51,631 bases of DNA from Rhodospirillales bacterium RIFCSPLOWO2_02_FULL_58_16 (GCA_001830425.1 MIAA01000016.1:52253-103883), one strand, 5' to 3'. Counted from the stretch's first letter, positions 22,232 through 31,214 are shown. Program-made: numbers and translations. The notes: a model not told the origin generated them from the sequence alone.

Positions 22232-24087
22232 GCCCGTTGCAGTCTCCTTTGGAGCGGCTTGAAGACCTTAGCGAATTGTCGGTTTTGAAGCTCCCGGAAC
22301 ATATCCGGGGTCAGTACCCGCGTCTGGCCCTGATATCTCATCCCCGTCATCTGGAAAACGTAAAGCATGATGACTCGACCCTGATCGTCACTACGGACTG
22401 GCTGCAATGGCGTCAATGCGTGAGCGAAAACCGACACTGTATCCATTTTGAATGGGCGCTCGCCGAGCGCATCAACCCGGAAATAAAGGAAGGCGAACTT
22501 TACCTGCACTATAACGACTGGGCCAAGGTGGACGGCGTCGATGTCACCGAATTTCATGGCGTTTCGCTGGCAACCCTTTTCTGGCGCGAGGTGACGTTGG
22601 CGTGTCGCGCTTACGACCGGCTTTCCCATGCCCTGGATCGAATTTGCCTGCATTTCGGGCCTTCCGAGATAATCCTTTACGACTTACGATCAGACTATGA
22701 CCTTCTGGACCCCCATATCCGGCGCGATCTGGTCCGCGAAACAGCGGATCGTCACGGCGCCGTCCTCGTTGACAGGCATGACCCTGCGGCGCCCGAAACC
22801 ACCCTTTACGGCGTCCGTATTGAGGAGCCGCAGTTACGCGAGTTTCTTCGAGGTTGCTACGCCATGGCTGTGGGGGCCGCCTTCGGCCTGCTGTGGCGGC
22901 TAAGAAGCGGCAAGCCGAAAGTCTTTTTATTCAATAACGCCGCCGTTATGGATGCTTTGCTGGAAAAGAGCCGAGACGCCGCCGTGGCCCCGGTCATTCT
23001 GGCGGAACAATGGCCCAAGTCGCTGCGCTTCCTTCGATCATGCCGGCAAAATGGTGTCGTTCTCGCCGAACTGCCCCGAGCCTCTTTAACCGGCGCCGAT
23101 AAGGCGGCCTTACGGGCTATGACGCAAAAGCTCTTTAAGTCATGGTCCGCCCCTGCAAGCGGTCTTGAGAAAGCCCGTCGCGCCTTCATCAAGGAAAGGT
23201 GTATTGACTCCGGATTGCTTCGTGACCGCGCCGCGAGGGTCAAGCGCTACAACGCCTTTATGAAGCGCCATCAATTCCGTCGCGTAATGGTCGGCGACAT
23301 TACAAATACGGAATGCCGCATTATTGCCGAGACAGCCCGCGTTCACAACGCTCCTTTCGATGAACTGCTCAATGGGATGTTTCTGACCGACCGGCAAAAC
23401 GACGCCCGCATCGCCCGGGGGGGAAACAATCGTCTGCTGGCCAGAGGAGCCGTCGACGAAAGATGGGCGCAAAAATCCGCTTTCGGCCTGAAGCGCCTTC
23501 GCGCCGGCTATCCTCCTGACGGCGCATGGAGACAAAAACCGGAAACGATGCCGCCGAGGCAAAATAATTGGCTGATCATGCCTTGTTACACGGACGGCGA
23601 CGACAGCCGAGGACTCATGTCCAACATGTTTTCAACGCTGGTGGATGTTGTCAGGACATTAACCGATCTCGGATATAAAAACATCCGCATCAAGCTGCAC
23701 CCCGGAATGCCGAAACAAAAGGCGTATTTTGAAAAAATACTGACCTTTCACAAATTAAATTATCCGGTTTTTCAGGACGGCGGATTGATTGATCATATTT
23801 ATTGGGCCGATTTTGTGGCCGGACCGATAGGGTCCGGCGCCCTGCTGGAAACCTTGGGGGCGGGACGTTCTTATTTCGCTTTCCGCCCCTGGCCCACCGG
23901 CATCAACCCCGCGTATTTTGAAAACACCCCCATCATGTCCTCGGTGGCGGATTTACGGCGCGCCCTGAAAAGCGGCATGAAGCCGGACGCAACAGCCATT
24001 CTCCAGGATTTTTGTTCCATGGATGATATCCCCGATTCCGTCGGCTGCGTTTGGAAAGCATTGGCGGAAAGCAACGAGGCGGCATGA
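22216..24087 (+). CDS. Large uncharacterised protein, putative GT-B glycosyltransferase
   Basis: I do not recognise this 623-residue protein as a named family. It appears soluble apart from a weakly hydrophobic stretch around residue 220 (CYAMAVGAAFGLLWRL). The C-terminal third looks like the nucleotide-sugar half of a GT-B enzyme: NWLIMPCYTDGDDSRG, then NIRIKLHPGMPKQKAYFEK, then DFVAGPIGSGALLETLGAGR, the last resembling the glycine-rich donor loop of capsule-type glycosyltransferases. Its place directly after the CMP-legionaminate genes makes it a candidate nonulosonic acid transferase. The start GTG at 22216 overlaps the SDR stop by 16 bp; GTG at 22225 is an alternative. It is followed by a second CMP-sugar synthetase with ATGA overlap. 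Confidence 0.65.
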   Translation: MDGVVSPLQSPLERLEDLSELSVLKLPEHIRGQYPRLALISHPRHLENVKHDDSTLIVTTDWLQWRQCVSENRHCIHFEWALAERINPEIKEGELYLHYNDWAKVDGVDVTEFHGVSLATLFWREVTLACRAYDRLSHALDRICLHFGPSEIILYDLRSDYDLLDPHIRRDLVRETADRHGAVLVDRHDPAAPETTLYGVRIEEPQLREFLRGCYAMAVGAAFGLLWRLRSGKPKVFLFNNAAVMDALLEKSRDAAVAPVILAEQWPKSLRFLRSCRQNGVVLAELPRASLTGADKAALRAMTQKLFKSWSAPASGLEKARRAFIKERCIDSGLLRDRAARVKRYNAFMKRHQFRRVMVGDITNTECRIIAETARVHNAPFDELLNGMFLTDRQNDARIARGGNNRLLARGAVDERWAQKSAFGLKRLRAGYPPDGAWRQKPETMPPRQNNWLIMPCYTDGDDSRGLMSNMFSTLVDVVRTLTDLGYKNIRIKLHPGMPKQKAYFEKILTFHKLNYPVFQDGGLIDHIYWADFVAGPIGSGALLETLGAGRSYFAFRPWPTGINPAYFENTPIMSSVADLRRALKSGMKPDATAILQDFCSMDDIPDSVGCVWKALAESNEAA

Positions 24088-24785
24088 TTGACGGCAAAAA
24101 GGTATTGGCGGTGATCACCGCTCGCGGCGGCTCCAAAGGACTGCCGCGCAAAAATATCCTTGAAGTGGGCGGCCGCCCGATGCTGGCGTGGAGCGTCGAC
24201 GCCGCCGAAAAATCAAGTCTTTTGGATAGAACTATTCTGTCATCAGACGACGACGAAATTATTCGGGTAGGCAGGGAATGGGGATGTGACGTCCCCTTCA
24301 AACGACCGCTTGAGCTTGCGCACGATGAAACCTCGACCGAGCATGCGCTTATTCACGCCCTCGATCATCTTGAAGAAACCTATGATTATATTGTGCTTCT
24401 GCAACCTACTTCACCCTTACGCGAGGCGCAGGATATCGACAACTGCATCACGACATGCCGCCGACGCGGCGTCCCCGCCTGCGTCTCCGTATGCAAAACC
24501 GAAAAATCACCCTACTGGATGTTTCAGATAGATGGTCAGGGACGCATGTCGCCGTTTTTGAAAAAAGACGGACCTTGGCACCAACGCCAGAATCTGCCCG
24601 CCGCCTATGCCGCCAACGGCGCCGTCTATGTGGCGGAAGTTCCATGGTACAGGAAAAACCAGACGTTTTACGCCCCGGATACAGCGGCCTATGTCATGCC
24701 TCCCGAACGATCAATCGACGTGGACACCGAACTGGATTTACTGCTGGTCGAAACCATCATGCAGGCGCGGCGTAAACCGTTTTGA
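24084..24785 (+). CDS. Second acylneuraminate-type cytidylyltransferase
   Basis: A 233-residue CMP-nonulosonate synthetase distinct from the one at 20712. Motifs are TARGGSKGLPRKN, LLQPTSPLREAQDIDN, AANGAVYVAEV and PERSIDVDTELDLLLVE. The sequence is NeuA/NeuA-like rather than KdsB, and the active-site head is intact. A second synthetase in one locus suggests that two different nonulosonic acids are activated, or that one of the enzymes has changed specificity. The ATG at 24084 overlaps the stop of the putative glycosyltransferase, which suggests a functional link between the two. The following galE gene overlaps its end by four bases. Confidence 0.88.
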   Translation: MIDGKKVLAVITARGGSKGLPRKNILEVGGRPMLAWSVDAAEKSSLLDRTILSSDDDEIIRVGREWGCDVPFKRPLELAHDETSTEHALIHALDHLEETYDYIVLLQPTSPLREAQDIDNCITTCRRRGVPACVSVCKTEKSPYWMFQIDGQGRMSPFLKKDGPWHQRQNLPAAYAANGAVYVAEVPWYRKNQTFYAPDTAAYVMPPERSIDVDTELDLLLVETIMQARRKPF

Positions 24786-25783
24786 ACATAAAGGCCAAGC
24801 CCATACCCCGCCCCATCCTCGTCACCGGCGGCGCCGGCTATATCGGCAGCCACACGGTGCTGGCCCTGGTCGCCGCCGGCATACCGGCAGTCGTCCTTGA
24901 CGACCTGTCCACGGGAAGCCGGGATATGGTCCCCGAGGGCGTCCCCTTTGTTCAGGGAAACGTCGCCGACATGGCGCTGGTGCGGCGAACGCTCAGGGAA
25001 AACCAATGTTGCGGCATAATGCATTTTGCCGGGTCGATCATCGTTCCTGAATCCGTCCACGACCCGCTGAAATATTACCGCAACAACGCCGAAGCCGGCC
25101 GGGCACTGATCGAGGCGGCGCTGGCGGAAAATATCAAGACCTTTATCTTCTCATCAACCGCTTCCGTTTACGGTCGCCCCAAAACCGTTCCCATCAATGA
25201 GGATGCGCCGACGGCGCCGGAAAACCCCTATGGCTTTTCAAAACTGATCATCGAGAGAATATTGAAAGACGTTTCCTCGGCCCATGGCCTTAGTTACGCC
25301 GCCTTGCGTTATTTCAACGTCGCCGGCGCCGACGCAAAAGGCCGCGCCGGTCAGGTCGGCCCCCAATCGACCCATCTGATCAAGATCGCCGTCGAGACGG
25401 TTCTCGGGCGGCGCCGGCATATGGAAATTTTCGGCGACGACTATGATACGCCCGACGGCGCCTGCATCCGTGACTACATCCATGTCAGCGATCTGGCGGA
25501 CGCTCATGTCAAGGCCTTCAATCATCTTTTGAACGGAGGCGATAACTTGATTCTGAATTGCGGCTATGGCCGGGGCGCCTCGGTGCGCGAGGTTTTGAAC
25601 GCCGTACAAAAAGTTTCCGGTCAAACCCTTGATATCCGCATCGCGCCGCGCCGTCCCGGCGATGTCCCCGAACTGGTGGCCGATGTCACGCGCATTCGGA
25701 AAATCCTCGGCTGGGTTCCCCGCTTTACCGACCTTGACGTCATCATTCGCACCGCCCTGGAATGGGAACGGAAACGAGCGTGA
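24782..25783 (+). CDS. galE: UDP-glucose/UDP-GlcNAc 4-epimerase (GalE-like)
   Basis: Extended SDR of 333 residues that interconverts UDP-Glc/UDP-Gal or the N-acetyl forms. TGGAGYIGSHTVLALV is near residue 15, SSTASVYGRPKTVP carries the catalytic serine, and PYGFSKLIIERILKD the YxxxK. LRYFNVAGADAKGRAGQVGP and RDYIHVSDLADAH are typical of true GalE. The start is TTG, overlapping the upstream TGA as TTGA, with the Rossmann motif some 15 residues in; no better start is near. It presumably supplies galactose- or GalNAc-type precursors to the surface glycan. The downstream gene starts with an overlapping GTGA. Confidence 0.92.
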   Translation: MNIKAKPIPRPILVTGGAGYIGSHTVLALVAAGIPAVVLDDLSTGSRDMVPEGVPFVQGNVADMALVRRTLRENQCCGIMHFAGSIIVPESVHDPLKYYRNNAEAGRALIEAALAENIKTFIFSSTASVYGRPKTVPINEDAPTAPENPYGFSKLIIERILKDVSSAHGLSYAALRYFNVAGADAKGRAGQVGPQSTHLIKIAVETVLGRRRHMEIFGDDYDTPDGACIRDYIHVSDLADAHVKAFNHLLNGGDNLILNCGYGRGASVREVLNAVQKVSGQTLDIRIAPRRPGDVPELVADVTRIRKILGWVPRFTDLDVIIRTALEWERKRA

Positions 25784-26535
25784 AAATCGTCGCCATAATT
25801 CCCGCCCGCCTCGGCTCGTCGCGATTCCCCGGCAAGCCGCTGGCGCCGTTGCTCGGCAAAACCATGATTGAGCACGTCTACAGGCGCACCGCCATGAGCA
25901 AGTCTCTCCTGGGGGTCTATGTCGCCACCTGTGATGAAAAAATCCGCGATGCGGTCGAAGGCTTCGGCGGCAAGGCGGTGATGACCTCAAACCGCCACGA
26001 GCGGGCTGGCGACCGCGTCGCCGAGGCCATTGAGGGCATCGAGGCCGATGTGGTGGTCATGGTCCAGGGCGATGAACCGATGACGCGCCCGGACATGATC
26101 GACGAGGCGACGGCGCCCTTCGGCAATAACCCGGATATTTCCTGCGTCAATTTGACTACGCGCATAGAAAGCATGGATGAATTCAACAACCCCAACACCA
26201 TCAAGGTGGCAATCGACCGGACCGGCAATGCCCTTTACTTCTCGCGCCGGCCGATTCCTTACGCCGTTGAGGCAAACTTCGCGGCGATAACCCCGTACAA
26301 GCAGGTATGCATCATCCCGTTCAGCCGCCAGGCTCTGAAGACATTTTCGGCGCTGAAGCCGACGCCCCTGGAGATAGCCGAATCCATCGACATGTTGCGT
26401 TTCCTTGAACACGGTTATCCGGTGCGCATGGTGGAAACCCGCTTCAACACCCACGCGGTGGACACCCCCGAGGATCTGACCCGTGTGGAAAAATTGATGA
26501 CTCATGATCCCTTAACCGAAAGCTATTCGTCATGA
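25780..26535 (+). CDS. kdsB: CMP-KDO synthetase family protein (KdsB-like)
   Basis: 3-deoxy-manno-octulosonate cytidylyltransferase family, 251 residues. The head IIPARLGSSRFPGKPLAPLL, QGDEPMTRPDMID, CVNLTTRI and TPEDLTRVEKLM match KdsB. GTG at 25780 is chosen because it begins the conserved sequence and overlaps the galE stop; ATG at 25762 would add six residues. Because it lies within a surface-glycan operon rather than with lipid A genes, it may be a secondary copy that activates KDO or a related sugar acid for this glycan. KDO synthesis genes (kdsA, kdsC, kdsD) are not in the window. Confidence 0.87.
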   Translation: MKIVAIIPARLGSSRFPGKPLAPLLGKTMIEHVYRRTAMSKSLLGVYVATCDEKIRDAVEGFGGKAVMTSNRHERAGDRVAEAIEGIEADVVVMVQGDEPMTRPDMIDEATAPFGNNPDISCVNLTTRIESMDEFNNPNTIKVAIDRTGNALYFSRRPIPYAVEANFAAITPYKQVCIIPFSRQALKTFSALKPTPLEIAESIDMLRFLEHGYPVRMVETRFNTHAVDTPEDLTRVEKLMTHDPLTESYSS

Positions 26536-27473
26536 CCTGGAAAATTCTGATCAGCGCCCCCTACATGCTGCCGGCAATCGACCGCTTTTCCGATTTTTTC
26601 GTAAAAAATAATATGGAAATCGTCCCGGCAAAGGTGAAAGAGCGGCTGGAAGAAGAAGATTTGCTGGGCATTGTTTCCGACATTGACGGCGTCATTTGCG
26701 GCGATGACCGCTTCACCGACCGGGTGCTGGCGGCAGCCCCCAGACTCAAGGTCATCGCCAAATGGGGCACAGGCATCGATTCCATAGACAAGGAAGCGGC
26801 GGAAAGGCGGGGCATCCGCATTTGCCGGACGCCGGACGCCTTCACTCACCCGGTGGCCGACAGCGCGCTCGGCTACATTCTCGCCTTCGCCCGGCGTCAA
26901 CCCTGGATGGACGCCCAGATGAAACAGGGAATCTGGGACAAAATTCCGGGACGGGCGCTCAATGAATGTTCGCTGGGAGTCATCGGCGTCGGCAATACCG
27001 GCACGGCGACCCTGCGCCGCGCCAAGGCTTTCGGCATGAAGCTGCTGGCTAACGACATCCGCGAGATTAACCCGAACCTCATTGAAGAACTGGGCGTCGG
27101 GATGGTCTCCAAGGACGATCTGTTCGCCGGCGCCGACTTCGTCAGCATCAACTGCGACCTCAACCCGACCTCATATCGCCTGATGGGGGCGCCGCAATTC
27201 GCGGCGATGAAGAAGACTGCGGTGTTTATCAATCTGGCGCGAGGACCGATAGTCGATGAGCCGGCCCTTATTGACGCCCTTCAACAGGGATTGATCGCCG
27301 GCGCCGCGCTAGATGTTTTTGAATGTGAGCCTCTGCCCAGGAATAGTCCGCTGCTTAAAATGGACAATGTCATGACGGCGCCCCACAACTCCAACTCAAG
27401 CCCCAAGGCGTGGGAGCGGGTGCATTGGAGCACCCTCAATCAGCTTCTTAACGCTCTTAATGAAGCAGCGTAG
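26532..27473 (+). CDS. D-2-hydroxyacid dehydrogenase (phosphoglycerate dehydrogenase-like)
   Basis: NAD-dependent D-isomer-specific 2-hydroxyacid dehydrogenase of 313 residues. The catalytic set is present: Arg in NLARGPIVDEPALID, Glu in DVFECEPLP and His in TAPHNSNS. The NAD-binding GVIGVGNTGTATLRRA is near residue 155. It lacks a C-terminal ACT domain, so it is not a regulated serine-pathway SerA. The four-base overlap with the KdsB-like gene and the position before a GT2-dehydrogenase fusion suggest that it reduces or oxidises a sugar-acid or glycerate-like precursor of the glycan; that is an inference. Confidence 0.88.
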   Translation: MTWKILISAPYMLPAIDRFSDFFVKNNMEIVPAKVKERLEEEDLLGIVSDIDGVICGDDRFTDRVLAAAPRLKVIAKWGTGIDSIDKEAAERRGIRICRTPDAFTHPVADSALGYILAFARRQPWMDAQMKQGIWDKIPGRALNECSLGVIGVGNTGTATLRRAKAFGMKLLANDIREINPNLIEELGVGMVSKDDLFAGADFVSINCDLNPTSYRLMGAPQFAAMKKTAVFINLARGPIVDEPALIDALQQGLIAGAALDVFECEPLPRNSPLLKMDNVMTAPHNSNSSPKAWERVHWSTLNQLLNALNEAA

Positions 27474-27481
27474 AGACTCTC

Positions 27482-29407
27482 GTGGAAACCTCGATCATCG
27501 TCCGCATGTTCAATGAAGAAAAGCATTTGAACAGGCTTTTCGATGGTTTTGACCGCCAGACATATAAAGACTTCGAGGTTATCGCCGTGGATTCGGGATC
27601 GCTGGATCGGTCCCGTGAAATCGCCGGCAAGCGGGCCGCCCGTCTGGTCTGCATCAACAGCCACGATTTCACCTACGGCTATTCACTGAATGCCGGAATC
27701 AAAGAGGCGCAAGGACGCTTCATCGCCATCGCCTCGGCCCACACCATCCCTGAGAACGATCATTGGCTGGAAAATCTGATTGCTCCCTTAAGGGAAGAAA
27801 AAACGGCGATGTCCTACGGTCGGCAAATCGGCGCGGCTTGCTCGAAATTCAGCGAGAACGAAGACTACAAGCGCATGTTCGGCGACCAAAAACTTTTTGA
27901 ATCGATGGAGCGCCTCGCCGTCAACAACGCCAATTCCGCAATCCGCAAAGAACTGTGGGAGCAATACCCCTTCGACGAAAAACTCCTCGGACTGGAGGAT
28001 ATCGACTGGGCGAAGCATTGGATGGCGCGAGGATATAAAGCGGCCTACGAGCCTGCTGCCGTTCTTAAACATATCCACGAAGAAACATGGGGGCAGATCC
28101 GCCGCCGCGCCTACCGGGAAGCGGTATCTTTCAGAAGAATCGGCATCAAGAGCCGCGCCTCCGCTCCTAGAGAACTGATGCGGGAAATATTTTTCACTTT
28201 AAGTGATTTCTATAATGCCGTGACCGTTAATGATAATCCGGTAAGCGCCCGCTTGACGCCGGGACAGCGAATGCGCGAAATCATTTATTACCGCCTGCAT
28301 AAAAACACAGGCGCTCTCAAGGGACTACTGGAATCGCATCCCCTTGAAACGCGGGAATCACAGGAAAAGGTCTTTTTCGACCGCCCCACCGAAGCCGTTG
28401 TTATTCATGGCCCCAACCGGGCCGCTTTCGAGGAACTGAAAATCCCTGAGATAAAGCCGGGCGATGTCTTGATTCGCGTCGCCCATGTGGCGGTCTGCGC
28501 CACCGACCTGGAGATTTTCAGCGGCGCCCTCGGCTATTACAAAAACGGCATGGCCAAGTACCCCATCGTTCCCGGCCACGAATTCAGCGGCCGCGTCGTC
28601 GCCGTTGGCCGGAACGTCAAAAACCTTGCCGAACAGACGCCGGTAGTCGTCGAATGCATCCAGAGTTGCGGAATCTGCGGGGAATGCCGATCCGGCAACT
28701 TCATCGGTTGCGGGGAACGGGCCGAACTGGGCGTTTTAAGACGTAACGGCGCCTATGCCGGTTATGTGAGCGCGCCGGCGCGCTTTGTCCATAAGCTGCC
28801 GCAAACCATGGACTTGCGCCGGGCCGCCCTCGCCGAACCGCTGGCGGTGGTCTTGAAGAGTCTGCGCCGATTGACTCCGTTGCTTGGTGCCAAGTCGGGG
28901 CGGCGACATTGCTTCGTCGTCGGCGCCGGTCCGCTGGGCCACATGTTCGCCAAAACGCTGGCCCATTTCGGCCATGAAGTCACCGCTTTTGACCGCAACC
29001 CCAAACGCCGCGCCCTGTTCGATGGAACAGGCATAAAAAGTTCCGACTGTCTGGACGACCTCGCAAAATTCAATGTCATTATCGAGATCACCGGCGACCC
29101 GGAAGTGCTGGACAAGGTTCTTCACCTAAGCCCGGCCGACGCCTCCATATTGTTGCTGGGACTGCCCTACGGCAAGAAGCCGTTTTCCTTTGAGGCCGTA
29201 ACCGCCTATGACAAGACGGTCGTCGGTTCCGTCGGCAGTACGGCGGAAGATTTTGAAGAAGCGATCAAGCTGCTTGATAAGCTGGATCTTGACGCCTATC
29301 TCCAATGCCCTATGAGGCTTGATGATTTTCACGCCGCATGGGAAAAAAGCAAGAGTGGCGATGTGCTCAAGGTAATCCTTGATGTGGATGAAGTTACCCG
29401 ACAATGA
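27482..29407 (+). CDS. Fusion of GT2 glycosyltransferase and zinc-dependent alcohol dehydrogenase
   Basis: One uninterrupted 641-residue frame joins two enzymes. Residues 1 to ~290 are a GT-A family 2 glycosyltransferase (SIIVRMFNEEKHLNRLFDGF, VIAVDSGSLDRSREIA, GLEDIDWAKHWMARGY as the ED motif). From ~303 a medium-chain dehydrogenase follows. Its catalytic zinc ligands are in HVAVCATDLEIFSG and VPGHEFSGRVV, its structural zinc cysteines in SCGICGECRSGNF plus a later Cys, and its cofactor motif is VVGAGPLGHMFAKTLA. Both halves look complete. The start is GTG, eight bases after the upstream stop. Making and transferring a sugar in one polypeptide is a plausible role; substrates are unknown. A sequencing frameshift is not needed to explain it. 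Confidence 0.85.
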   Translation: METSIIVRMFNEEKHLNRLFDGFDRQTYKDFEVIAVDSGSLDRSREIAGKRAARLVCINSHDFTYGYSLNAGIKEAQGRFIAIASAHTIPENDHWLENLIAPLREEKTAMSYGRQIGAACSKFSENEDYKRMFGDQKLFESMERLAVNNANSAIRKELWEQYPFDEKLLGLEDIDWAKHWMARGYKAAYEPAAVLKHIHEETWGQIRRRAYREAVSFRRIGIKSRASAPRELMREIFFTLSDFYNAVTVNDNPVSARLTPGQRMREIIYYRLHKNTGALKGLLESHPLETRESQEKVFFDRPTEAVVIHGPNRAAFEELKIPEIKPGDVLIRVAHVAVCATDLEIFSGALGYYKNGMAKYPIVPGHEFSGRVVAVGRNVKNLAEQTPVVVECIQSCGICGECRSGNFIGCGERAELGVLRRNGAYAGYVSAPARFVHKLPQTMDLRRAALAEPLAVVLKSLRRLTPLLGAKSGRRHCFVVGAGPLGHMFAKTLAHFGHEVTAFDRNPKRRALFDGTGIKSSDCLDDLAKFNVIIEITGDPEVLDKVLHLSPADASILLLGLPYGKKPFSFEAVTAYDKTVVGSVGSTAEDFEEAIKLLDKLDLDAYLQCPMRLDDFHAAWEKSKSGDVLKVILDVDEVTRQ

Positions 29408-31143
29408 CGCATATAATAATTCTCAACGAGATAACGGTTTTCCGGTTTGTGTTATTGTGCCTGTTTCGTAGAAAAGTTTATGTCCTTTGTATTGATCCTT
29501 TGTTTTTCATTCTGCAGCGCCCACTCCAAATGGTTCTCGTCTGGTCGATCAGATCCGGACGGGCGCACGATCTGATCGAACTGTGCCCCGACCTCCAACA
29601 TGTCAAGGACAGACATTCAGAGGTCTATCTGTATAATGTTTTCGGAAAAATCGAGCCGTGGATAAACGACTATTTCGACTTTGCAAAGGTGGACCGAATC
29701 ATTCCCGATTATGCCATGGCGTATAAGAATGTCGTATGTAAGCACTTCGACTGGAGATTCATCTTTATTCTTACACTGGCGGCGGCATTGGACAAACCGG
29801 AACTAGCGGGGGCAAAAGTCAAGGGATTGCCTCCCGCCATGCTGCAAGCCATGAATGTTTATGCCGAGCGTTCGTGTTTCAAGGACATCACCCCACGAAC
29901 TTCCCTTTACCACCCGGCGGTCAATATGCTCGCCGCCGTCGCCATAGCCGTCTATGCCTGCGCCTGGATAATTTCGCGCGTACGGCCCTTTGGGTTCCGA
30001 CATGAAACCTTTTTTTTCGCAGCGGATTATCTGGGCGATCCACGTGATGTTCACCTTTACCGGGAAATTGCGGACGGTGGGCCGATATTACTGGTTATCA
30101 GGTGTTTGTCCGGCCACCCCCTTGAAGAAGAAACGCTCAACACCTACCGCACATGTAATTCCAAGGATGGACTATTGACGATTCGGGATGGCATTGAATT
30201 ATCGGCGCTTGCAATGAGAGACACATTCCGCCTTTTTAAACATTTTCGGTCCATGGATCCTGCCGTTTTCTTCCAGATCGCCACCCTGCCGCACCGCAGA
30301 ACGATGCTGCGGGCATTATTCTCGCGCTTCACGCCGGAATATTTCTGGGGACGCGACGAATACAATGTGGAGCACATACTAAGGCGTCAGGAGTTGAACC
30401 GCATCGGCAAACACTCATATGGGGTCTGCCTGGGCTTTGGCCCATATGCCGATCTCTTGGCCCCGTTTCGCTACATAAATTACGACCGCTACTATGTCTT
30501 CGGAAAAATTCTTCAAGAGATATATAAAGACACATGGGCGAAGGACATGGCCGTCGTGCCGTCAGGAACGTTTGGAGCATCCAGAAAGGATTATATGTGC
30601 ATGGGCGATCCTCGTCCCAATGACATAGCCGTTCTCGCCGGTCTTTTCACCAACTCCTCAATTTTTGTAGAAATCGTGCGAAGTCTTGCAACGGCATTTC
30701 CCGAACGCACCATTTGGCTGCAAGTAAAGGCCAATTACGCCGGTATGAAACGTGGTATAGATTTTGTCAACGCCTGTAGCTGCGGCCTTACAAATGTTGT
30801 TTATACCCGCGATCCTATTTTCGACATTTTCAAACGGGTGACTTTCGCCTTTTCAGACCCCTCAACCGTGGTTATTGAGGCTATGCAATTCGGTTTGGCG
30901 TCATTCATGCTCGATATTTCGGACATCCATGAGGTTTGCATATTCAGGAATTTTCCGGGAATTTGCGTAAAATCCGCCGAAGAAGCCATAATGCGGGTCA
31001 AGAATCTGGAATCCGGGGATTGGAAATACCCCAGAGAAAGTTACGCCGATCTTATCGATCTTTCAGGACGAGTTTTCTTCGATATCGTCAGAGAAGACAT
31101 CGGCTTGCCGCCAGAATTCAAAAGCGTGAACAACAGCATATAA
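29404..31143 (+). CDS. Uncharacterised protein (579 aa), possible glycosyltransferase
   Basis: I cannot name its family. There are two hydrophobic stretches, near the N-terminus (VFRFVLLCLF to VLCIDPLFFILQ) and around residue 180-195 (VNMLAAVAIAVYACAWIISR), so it may associate with the membrane. The C-terminal part has a GT-B-like look: IWLQVKANYAGMKRGIDF, then FAFSDPSTVVIEAMQFGLAS, which resembles the donor-binding loop of capsule glycosyltransferases. Composition is clearly more AT-rich than the leg genes, pointing to a different origin. It overlaps the fusion gene by four bases (ATGA). After it a 71-bp spacer with no visible signal precedes the radical SAM gene. Confidence 0.55.
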   Translation: MTHIIILNEITVFRFVLLCLFRRKVYVLCIDPLFFILQRPLQMVLVWSIRSGRAHDLIELCPDLQHVKDRHSEVYLYNVFGKIEPWINDYFDFAKVDRIIPDYAMAYKNVVCKHFDWRFIFILTLAAALDKPELAGAKVKGLPPAMLQAMNVYAERSCFKDITPRTSLYHPAVNMLAAVAIAVYACAWIISRVRPFGFRHETFFFAADYLGDPRDVHLYREIADGGPILLVIRCLSGHPLEEETLNTYRTCNSKDGLLTIRDGIELSALAMRDTFRLFKHFRSMDPAVFFQIATLPHRRTMLRALFSRFTPEYFWGRDEYNVEHILRRQELNRIGKHSYGVCLGFGPYADLLAPFRYINYDRYYVFGKILQEIYKDTWAKDMAVVPSGTFGASRKDYMCMGDPRPNDIAVLAGLFTNSSIFVEIVRSLATAFPERTIWLQVKANYAGMKRGIDFVNACSCGLTNVVYTRDPIFDIFKRVTFAFSDPSTVVIEAMQFGLASFMLDISDIHEVCIFRNFPGICVKSAEEAIMRVKNLESGDWKYPRESYADLIDLSGRVFFDIVREDIGLPPEFKSVNNSI

Positions 31144-31214
31144 TCGGCCGCCGGAACGCGCCCCAATCCGCTGTCAACCTGTTCGCTTACCCCTAATCTC
31201 CGGAAGCATAGTGA

